This document shows, in pieces, positions 1 through 6,622 of a stretch of 53,547 nucleotides of DNA; position 1 is the stretch's first letter, and each line of letters begins with the position of its first letter. The translations under genes were made by a program, and so were the position numbers. The notes beneath the pieces were generated by a model. That model did not search any database. It was not told the origin of the DNA and saw nothing but the letters and a program-made list of their open reading frames with translations. The DNA is taken from NCBI GenBank assembly GCA_029941865.1, contig JAPYTO010000017.1, forward strand, positions 1 through 53,547, written 5' to 3'. This DNA is from Fuerstiella sp. Lineage in GTDB: Bacteria; Planctomycetota; Planctomycetia; Planctomycetales; Planctomycetaceae.

Positions 1-365
1 ACGTGAAGAAGCCACGGTCGGCAGTGTTCCAGTCTTTGTGCAGCAGCTCCGCATAAGCTGACTCGCAGCATGACTGCTGCATCGCGTTCGGTAAGAAGCT
101 GTTGCATGTCTGAATTGTCTTCAGATTGCAGGCATACTCCAGGACTGGCTACGGTGTCACAGACATCTGCAGGAATCGGAACAGGCAGGCCCCGAGACAG
201 ACGGTAGGACACCGGCATGCGCTCGACTGGAAGCTGCCAGAGGCTACCGCAGCGGATACCTCCAGCATTCAGGCAGAAGGCTTTCGCGGCTCGCCAGTTC
301 AGGCCACAGAAGACGCCGACTTCTTCGACGGTCATCGGTTCGGTGTATGGGGAAGAAAGCGTCAT
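1..365 (-). CDS. partial helix-turn-helix (excisionase-like) protein, runs off left edge
   Basis: An open frame on the minus strand starts at an ATG at 363-365, with an AGGTG motif a few bases upstream, and stays open to base 1, giving about 121 residues. The segment beginning TVEEVGVFCG and ending GSLWQLPVERMP has the look of an excisionase/HTH_17 domain: a TVEE helix, a turn, then a G-x-W-x-(I/L)-P wing. A second segment, QQLLTERDAAVMLRVS, resembles the first helices of another such domain. It lies downstream of tRNA-Leu on the same strand but is separated from it by a terminator. If the reading is right, this is a DNA-binding protein of the kind found beside integrases. The family match is by eye only, the C-terminus is missing and the coding status is not certain. 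Confidence 0.45.
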   Translation of the reverse strand, partial: MTLSSPYTEPMTVEEVGVFCGLNWRAAKAFCLNAGGIRCGSLWQLPVERMPVSYRLSRGLPVPIPADVCDTVASPGVCLQSEDNSDMQQLLTERDAAVMLRVSLCGAAAQRLEHCRPWLLH

Positions 366-439
366 TCGCAGCACCTACAGTCAGACTTACAGTTGGCAAA
401 GACCTCTGGAAGCAATCTGCAAGCTGCTGCGAAGCTAAA

Positions 440-484
440 CGAAAAATGGCCAAGGGACAGACTTTGGCAGTCTATTCCTTGGCC
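440..484 (-). terminator. rho-independent terminator after tRNA-Leu
   Basis: Arms GGCCAAGG (448-455) and CCTTGGCC (477-484) are perfectly complementary and enclose a second small stem, AGACT/AGTCT. Read on the minus strand the hairpin is followed by ATTTTTCG. Its position 18 bases past the tRNA 3' end fits termination of the tRNA transcript. Confidence 0.75.
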
Positions 485-501
485 AATTCGCTCTAACTCA
501 T

Positions 502-587
502 TACCGGAGGTGGGACTCGAACCCACACGGGAAATTAATCCCACGGGATTTTGAATCCCGCGTGTCTGCCAATTCCACCACTCCGGC
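502..587 (-). tRNA. tRNA-Leu (CAA)
   Basis: The minus strand folds as a class II tRNA of 86 bases. The acceptor arms GCCGGAG and CTCCGGT pair with one terminal G-U, the discriminator is A, the anticodon arm CGGGA/TCCCG holds the loop TTCAAAA with anticodon CAA, there is an extended variable arm, and the T arm carries GGTTCGAGTCC. CCA is not encoded. A terminator follows and a likely promoter precedes it. Confidence 0.97.
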
Positions 588-1095
588 GAAGGGGCAGAAG
601 TATAGTCCAGCCGCGACGTTCCGCAACGCTGCGTCGGTGGTTCCTGATATCGCGCATTCCAATCGACGGCATCTGTTTGGGGCGGCTTCACGGTGCGGAC
701 TGTCCCGGACTCAAGTGGATCATTCGCGCGTCCTGAATCTCGACCATCGATCGGCAACGCCAGCCGCGGCAACCTGTCCGTGGAAGCCGTTCTTCGAAAA
801 CACTGGCTTTTTGAAGGATCGACAGTAACATTGCCGATAAAATCACGGCGTTCAGAGGATTTCGGAAGATATCGCCAGGTGAATTTCGTTAATCGAGACA
901 CTTCTGCAGTACAGTTGTACGAGTTTTCCGTTTAAGGAAGAGGACGCCAGCTGTTTGCCGAAGATTGCCGTTGCGTCCTGACATCGGCGGACGACGTTGC
1001 CGTCTCCGATTGTGTACCACTGAGGTTTTTTGCAGGCTCGTGCAGCGCTTGGCGGGTCCATTGTTTCAATCATGTATTCCTGAGGATTTCTACAC
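588..1095. other. intergenic region, no gene recognised
   Basis: About 500 bases lie between tRNA-Leu and the DUF1559 gene. Short open frames on both strands show no recognisable domain. The left end holds the putative tRNA promoter, and the right end holds a GAGGA ribosome-binding site before the ATG at 1096. Confidence 0.6.
599..626 (-). promoter_or_regulatory. putative sigma-70 type promoter of tRNA-Leu
   Basis: On the minus strand TTGCGG (621-626) and TATACT (599-604) are separated by 16 bases. Transcription would begin about 5-7 bases before the mature tRNA 5' end. This is a consensus match by eye. Confidence 0.45.
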
Positions 1096-2061
1096 ATGTT
1101 GATTCGAAAACGTTCCGCATTAAAACAGGGGTTCACGTTGATTGAACTGCTGGTGGTGATCGCCATTATCGCGGTGTTGGTTTCGCTGCTGATGCCCGCC
1201 GTGCAGCAGGCACGTGAAGCAGCTCGACGGACGCAGTGTAAGAACAACATCAAGCAGATGGGACTTGCGATGCACAACTACCACGATGTACACCGTTCGT
1301 TTCCTCCCGGCTGGGTTGATCAGAACGGTGGCACGGCGGCCAACTGGGGCTGGTGCGTCTATATCATGCCGATGATTGACCAGGGCAACCTGTACACTCG
1401 ACTGGCTGTGGGTGAGGAAAGTCTCGGTCGATCTCTGGACAATCCAGTGAAGCTTCGACTGATGACAAAACCGCTGCCGTCCTTCCGCTGTCCGTCAGAT
1501 ACAGCTCCCGATATGAATGACCAGAACACGCTGAGGTCTGACAACGGTACCGAACATGCTGCGGCGATCTCTAACTACGTTGGAACCAACGGTGGTGGCC
1601 AGTGGCTGCAGAGCAGCATTGGCGGAACTTTCGGACAGAACAGTCGCGTCAAGATTCGTGACTTCACCGATGGCAGCAGTAACACGCTGATGATCGGTGA
1701 GCGAGCCTGGGTGCTGCAGAATCCCGTCACCGGCAACGTTTCCTGTAAAGCCGGTTCGATTTATGGCATCAGTTCGGATGGAACGGTGTTCCGTCAGCGA
1801 CATACAATGGCAAAGGGGCTGTTCGGGATCAATCAAACAGGGCCGGACACCTTTTCCATGCCCGTCCCGAGCCCTCCGCTTGATCAATGCACCCGCTCTT
1901 ACAATAGTCGACACATTGGCGGAGCACAGTTTCTACTGGCAGACGGTTCGGTTCGTTTTGTCAGCGAAAACATTGAACGCGATCAGGCTGGTACGAACGG
2001 CAACTTCGTGTTCCAAAACCTATTGAATAAGGCCGACGGAAACGTGATCGGGGAGTACTGA
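1096..2061 (+). CDS. DUF1559 prepilin-like protein (H-X9-DG family)
   Basis: This 321-residue protein begins with a type IV prepilin leader: a basic stretch, then QGFTLIELLVVIAIIAVL, with the predicted cleavage after Gly12 and the conserved Glu at mature position +5. The hydrophobic helix runs to about residue 34 and is followed by AVQQAREAARR and the CKNNIKQMGLAMHNYHD signature of planctomycete DUF1559 proteins. The C-terminus carries the family's H-X9-DG motif (His273, Asp283-Gly284, ending DGSVRF). Members are very abundant in Planctomycetota and are thought to be pseudopilin-like surface or secretion components, but their individual roles are unknown. The ATG is preceded by GAGGA at suitable spacing. 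No partner pilus genes are adjacent. Confidence 0.93.
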   Translation: MLIRKRSALKQGFTLIELLVVIAIIAVLVSLLMPAVQQAREAARRTQCKNNIKQMGLAMHNYHDVHRSFPPGWVDQNGGTAANWGWCVYIMPMIDQGNLYTRLAVGEESLGRSLDNPVKLRLMTKPLPSFRCPSDTAPDMNDQNTLRSDNGTEHAAAISNYVGTNGGGQWLQSSIGGTFGQNSRVKIRDFTDGSSNTLMIGERAWVLQNPVTGNVSCKAGSIYGISSDGTVFRQRHTMAKGLFGINQTGPDTFSMPVPSPPLDQCTRSYNSRHIGGAQFLLADGSVRFVSENIERDQAGTNGNFVFQNLLNKADGNVIGEY

Positions 2062-2428
2062 TCCGACGGACGTCCATTGGTAGCGACACATCTTTACCCT
2101 CCCGTTTTTACGGGAGCGTCGGACGCGGTAGCGCGAGCGAAAGTCGAAGTGCGAATGGATGGTTAAGGTTAAGAGACCGTCTCCGAGCCTGATCGCCCGA
2201 CTCTCCCGCACGCAGCTTGTTGATTTAATGGGTTTAAGTAACCCGACGCGTCAGCGAGGCGATAAACCGCCGTGTTTTTGACGCAGAATCCGTCGCTGAC
2301 GCGTCGGGTTGGGATTAAATCAACAGCCCGCAGGCGGGAGAGTTAAACACTTGAACGCGTGAACAGAACTGCTGGCAGACGGTTCGATCGTAGTCCCTGG
2401 TCGTCGTCATCGGTCGTTCCGCGACTGG
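2062..2428. other. intergenic region dominated by a large palindrome
   Basis: About 370 bases between two convergent genes. They hold a small hairpin (CTCCCGT/ACGGGAG, 2099-2116, no T-run) and the 144-bp palindrome listed separately. No coding potential was recognised. Confidence 0.7.
2200..2343. repeat. 144-bp imperfect palindrome, REP/MITE-like
   Basis: Three nested pairs of arms are seen: ACTCTCCCGC (2200-2209) with GCGGGAGAGT (2334-2343); TGTTGATTTAAT (2218-2229) with ATTAAATCAACA (2314-2325); and a perfect 18-mer AACCCGACGCGTCAGCGA (2240-2257) with its complement (2293-2310). The centre is a loop of about 35 bases. The element sits in the gap between two convergent genes, so it may also fold in either transcript. 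No transposase is attached. Confidence 0.85.
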
Positions 2429-3559
2429 TTACATCTGATTCAACAGTGCCCGTGCCTGAACGCGGATATCGGCAGCTGTATGGTTATCGGAAATTTGGCT
2501 GAGCACAGCTTTCAGCTCCGTCTGAGAAGCCTCGTCGATCTTCGCCCACAGCGTTTCGACGGCCCGGATGCAGTTTCGCAGAATGATGGGTTGTTCGAAC
2601 TGTCGACGCTGCAACAGTAACTGCTGTTCTTCCTCGGTGAGTTTTCCGAAGTCTGCCCGGCTGAGTTCCGTCGTTCCGTCCGTGAGCATTGCCAGAAGAA
2701 CCGGCACGCCCTGAACCTGACCGTTGCGCGCCAGCGCAACAGCAGCGTTGGCGCGGGTCATCGCATCGCCGTCCAGCAACATCACCTCCAGCTGTTCCAT
2801 CGCCGCCTGGCCGCTGACCAGTCCCAGCACAAATGCCGCAAGGTGGCGAACAGCAGGTTCCGGATCCTGTGCTGCCAGCCTCAGTTGCTCCGTGACGGAT
2901 TCGTCTGCGATTGTTGGCATGCTGAGTGGGGCATCGAGCGATGGAACATCTTCGCCTGTGCCAGACGGTGCCCCCGTTTGTGCCTGGGCCTGAGACTCAA
3001 AATGTCGCCCGGCAATCATGGCCAGCGACATCAGGCTGCTTTTTCGAACCTCAATGTTCTTGTCGGGTGCCAGAGCTTTTGCCAGCATCGGCAGGACAAC
3101 GTCGTCCGCCTCCAATGATCCCAGTGTTCGGGCCAGAAACTCCTGGTTCTTAACATCTTTGTCGGCCGTTGACTTTGAATCCATCGACTCCTGCAGCAGA
3201 TCCGAAAGTGCAGCCGCAACCTCCGGCTGCCGGGCCAGCAAAACTCCGTTTGTATCCGGGGCAATCTGCTGGTTGCGCAGCACCTGAGCCAGGCCCAGAG
3301 CCGCTCGCCAGCGACGGTTTTCGTTCGTGCTGCCGAGTTCCGCGACAAGCTGGTGCCAATCCGTTTCAGAATCTGCCAGCTTGCCAAACAGGGCCCAGAC
3401 ACCAATGACGGCCGCAACGATCAGAGCCGGGATCAAAAACAGCTGAATGATGTAGCCAGCCGAAGGCGGTTGCACGGGCGGCAGTTCTTCCGGCAGTGAT
3501 CCGGCGGGAAAGGCGACCGTTTCCGGATTCTCTTCGGAGGGCAAATTCGACTCAGTCAT
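2429..3559 (-). CDS. membrane-anchored HEAT-repeat protein
   Basis: The 376-residue product has a proline- and acid-rich N-terminus of about 33 residues, one hydrophobic membrane segment (about residues 36-58, GYIIQLFLIPALIVAAVIGV) and a long alpha-helical solenoid. Several HEAT-like units are visible, such as the one starting NENRRWRAALGLAQVL and the one starting EPAVRHLAAFVLGLV. HEAT solenoids usually act as protein-protein scaffolds, and no catalytic motif is present. I chose the ATG at 3557-3559, which has GGAAG upstream and gives the acidic N-terminus. A longer frame reaching 3706 adds a low-quality leader. The gene converges with the DUF1559 gene and no functional link is evident. Confidence 0.8.
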   Translation of the reverse strand: MTESNLPSEENPETVAFPAGSLPEELPPVQPPSAGYIIQLFLIPALIVAAVIGVWALFGKLADSETDWHQLVAELGSTNENRRWRAALGLAQVLRNQQIAPDTNGVLLARQPEVAAALSDLLQESMDSKSTADKDVKNQEFLARTLGSLEADDVVLPMLAKALAPDKNIEVRKSSLMSLAMIAGRHFESQAQAQTGAPSGTGEDVPSLDAPLSMPTIADESVTEQLRLAAQDPEPAVRHLAAFVLGLVSGQAAMEQLEVMLLDGDAMTRANAAVALARNGQVQGVPVLLAMLTDGTTELSRADFGKLTEEEQQLLLQRRQFEQPIILRNCIRAVETLWAKIDEASQTELKAVLSQISDNHTAADIRVQARALLNQM

Positions 3560-3986
3560 GTGAAACTTCCGATGAAGCGAAAGGTGGTCAGCGCCCGTTT
3601 CATGTGAATTCAAGAGTGACTTGTGGCTAATCCACTCGATAGCGCTGATAGCTTGTAGTTGCGGCTGTTCATGCGAAAGTGGCGCTGCCCGACGACAGCG
3701 TTTCACGCTGACTTGTGGCCGCGAAGAACGCGTTTCAACAGCAGTTTTGTTACTCCCACGAGCCAGAACGGTTCACACGAATAAGTAAACTGTTCTAATG
3801 CGGAGATTTTAGGACACGTGAGTCCGATTTTCAGGTTGATCAACGGCGGGGACACCATTTTCCCAACGTTGATTCGATGATTATCCGTCCGGCGTTCAGT
3901 ACCTCTGGCTTCGGGCAAACGTGTCCGGCGAGCAGTTTCGCAGCTCAACGGTAGCGGAAATCGCTACACTCCAGGGAAACGCGCCG
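3560..3986. other. intergenic region, no gene recognised
   Basis: About 430 bases lie between the start of the HEAT protein gene and the end of the decayed BlaI/M56-type gene. Short open frames show no domain. The region should contain the HEAT gene promoter, but I see no clear -35/-10 pair. Confidence 0.5.
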
Positions 3987-6518
3987 CTAATCCTTTGATT
4001 CGCCGGGTTTCCGCAGAACGATCCGCGCGTCCTGAGTGCCCGCCGTGATCGGCTGGGCGTCCTGTGCTTCGAATCCGCTGGCGGTCACATGGAACGTGTA
4101 CGCTCCCACGTACAGATTCCTGGCTTCGAAGCGCCCCCCCCGTTTTGGTCGTCACCATTCCGGGAAGGTGAGCATTCGTCTCCCGGTCCAGTGCGGTCGG
4201 GTCAAAATGCCGCTTCAAGGCTTCGATTGTGGCACCAACGACTGGAGTTCCGGCCGAATCGACGACGGTCCCGGTGATCACGTCACCCTGATTCAGCACA
4301 AGGCTGACTTCGGCCTCGGCATGATCATTTTCCAGAGTGATGGTCCTTTCGGTGCGGGCGAGTCCGGGCGCGATAATATTCACTCGGTATTCACCACGAC
4401 ACAGGCCCGTGAATTCGAAGGTGCCATCATCATTAGTCGCGAGCTCAACAGCTCGGTCACGGTCATAGAAAGCCCGGCGACCGAAGGGCGATCCGGAGGG
4501 CAGAATCTGAAACATCGGCGTGGCCTGTATGAGTGCGGCGGCTCCGGACCGCGTCTTGCTGGCCAGGCGTGATTCGATAAACACATCGCCATCGTCAGCA
4601 GCGACTTCGATCCGCCCGGCAATCTTTGCTGTGCCGTTCCTAAGGGCGGCACGACGCTTCCATTCCTCACCGATCTTTTGTGCAGCGACATCAGGCAAAC
4701 GTCGCCGCGAAGACGTGTCAATTTCAACAGCACCATGAGCCAGCGTCTTCAGAACGTGCTCGAGAGCACTGATCTGCGATTCAGCGGGCACATCTGTTGG
4801 GTTAACAAGGTGCACTCTGCCTGCCGGGTCGATCACGAAGACGCCGACATACGCCCGTAAACCGTAAGCTGCAAACGTGCGACCGTAGCCTTTGCCGTCA
4901 GCGTTGGGTGAATCGATCGCCACCGGGAACGACACCTGCAGTTCCTGCATGGCCTGCATGGCCTGGCGAAGCCGTTCGGGCTCATTGCTGGACGTCACGA
5001 CGCCAATGACTTCCAGACCGTGATCCTAGTATCGACTGTCCAGCGCTTTGAGGGCGGACAGATATTTCGGTGTCGGTGGGATGGCACGACCTCCAAAAAA
5101 AAACAGCACGTTCGTCTTGCGCCCCTTGCGTTCCCATGGCCCGGGGTTGTTGTCATTAAGCCATTCGGCGGCCTGAATCGGGGGCGCCGCTTGTCCCTGA
5201 ATTTTGTCGTCAGCATAGCTCTGCAATTCCCGGATGGACGACAGATCGGGTTCCGGCCAGCCGAACTGTTCCTTGATCCACGGCGACAATTCCGACCACC
5301 ACGGGTCGTGATACCATGTCACGCCCAGTCGATGGTCGACGATCGCCGTACCAAACGGAGCAGAATACGTGAACTCGCGGTCAGTGAAGTCATTCCGATC
5401 GAGAAGGATGTGACCATCGTTGTCTGCCGTATAACCGTGACATACGGCTTCACCTTTTGCGTCCACTTAATCCGGGCGGGATACCAGATTCCATCGTCGT
5501 TGCTGGCAAGTTCTTCGATCACTTCCGTGGCGACGTTCTCATCATTCACAAAGATGTTGGTGCTGAGCGGCAGCCACGAATGATCAGGCAGAACGCTGAT
5601 TTCGTAGCGCCACTGCTGTTCTCCCTGTTTCCATTCGCTTATTACGTCAACCACCCGACGGCCGTCTTCCGGAGTTTTCTGATCCCGCACAACGCGAGCT
5701 CCCTGACGCCGCAGCGCACTCAGCAGCCAGCCGTCGGTTTTTGCACCGTGCCACAACACGGCCCGCGGCTGTAACCGGGCGTTACTCAGGTCTTCTGAGC
5801 CCAGATTCACAAATCTGTCGACAGAATAGTGCAGGGCACCATCAAAGCCGGCAATGTTCTTCTGGGGCCTGATGGATGAATCGCCCTGCCGATACGTGAA
5901 TGTGTCTTCATCGACGTACCACCGCGAACCGTCACTGCGATAATGAACCTGCCCAGTTCCCTCCACCAGCGCCGGATCGGCGTTTACTCGCCATGCGTTA
6001 GTGTTGCGAACTGAGTGGATTTCGGCCGTGTATTCGACAGACGTAAACCGCTTCATCGTGGCTTCGATCCGGTCGGCGATCGCGGCAGCGGTTAGATCGA
6101 CCGCCGGATTCCGTGATAAGGCCCGTGCCTGGGCGTTTTCATGGCCGCCATCCTGTGTGGCAGCTGCACCAGCAAGCGTGCCTTCATCTGCCTGCAATTC
6201 ATCCTGAGCGGCCAGTTGGAAACCTGTCACAAATCCCACAGCGATGAGCAAGGCCATGACTCCACTGAGCCCTCGGGGCGGCATTTCTTCGCGACTGGAC
6301 GGTCTCAGCAGCCGCCGAATTCGGCCGACAAGGTCGCCGTTGTTCGCAGCGGCGACCTGCGAACCGAGACCGCGAAGTTCCTCCATCAGCGCCCGCGCGT
6401 AACCGACATCGCGTTCGCTGCTCACCACATCAGACACGGGCCGAACTGTACTCGGCCCCGGTGTCCAAAGAACACGTAAAATATCCAGTTCCGTTTCAGT
6501 TGGCCGGGGTGTTTCCAT
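3987..6518 (-). pseudogene. decayed BlaI-M56 chimera with LolA-like, redoxin and carboxypeptidase-regulatory domains
   Basis: Read on the minus strand from the ATG at 6516-6518 (GGAGG upstream), the product starts as a BlaI/MecI repressor (TETELDILRVLWTPGPSTV, ERDVGY). It then switches without a break to sequence typical of M56/BlaR1 proteins after their protease domain (YARALMEELRGLGSQV), followed by a membrane segment, LSGVMALLIAVGFV. The rest of the repressor and the HExxH-bearing part of the peptidase are missing, which suggests an in-frame deletion. Next come an outer-membrane-lipoprotein-sorting-like region, a redoxin-like region lacking the CxxC pair, and carboxypeptidase-regulatory-like repeats. 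Three further lesions break the frame: a frameshift near 5455-5475, an in-frame TAG at 5026-5028 inside the redoxin part, and a frameshift at an 8-C tract (4134-4141). Past that tract the natural frame ends at 3987. Surviving open pieces are about 5319-6518, 5026-5466 and 3964-4998. Sequencing errors could explain the small lesions but not the fusion. Confidence 0.8.
4134..4141 (-). other. 8-base G tract causing a frameshift
   Basis: The minus strand reads ACG, eight G, CGC. Removing one G restores a frame that continues the carboxypeptidase-regulatory domain (RFEARNLYVGAYTFHV) to a stop at 3987. With eight G the frame instead runs into unrelated sequence. Homopolymer slippage, real or from sequencing, is the simplest cause. 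Confidence 0.75.
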
Positions 6519-6537
6519 CAATGTGTCCTCCGCCTCG

Positions 6538-6612
6538 AGATCAATACCTACGAACAACTTCCTAGATTTCTACGTAAATCCGCGACCACGTCAACGAAGA
6601 TCTTCGTAGATT
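6538..6612 (-). promoter_or_regulatory. putative BlaI/MecI-type operator region
   Basis: A perfect 14-bp palindrome, ACGAAGATCTTCGT (6594-6607), lies 75 bases upstream of the chimera's ATG. A looser half-site pair, CTACGAACAACTTCCTAG, lies closer to the gene near 6548-6565. BlaI-family repressors bind such dyads upstream of their own operon. The assignment rests on position and symmetry only. Confidence 0.45.
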
Positions 6613-6622
6613 GCAGCGTCGG

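Noticed and set aside
126..554. 142-codon open frame on the plus strand
   Set aside because: It overlaps the tRNA-Leu gene and its terminator and shows no domain.
362..901. 179-codon open frame on the minus strand
   Set aside because: It spans tRNA-Leu, its promoter and its terminator. A coding gene there is implausible.
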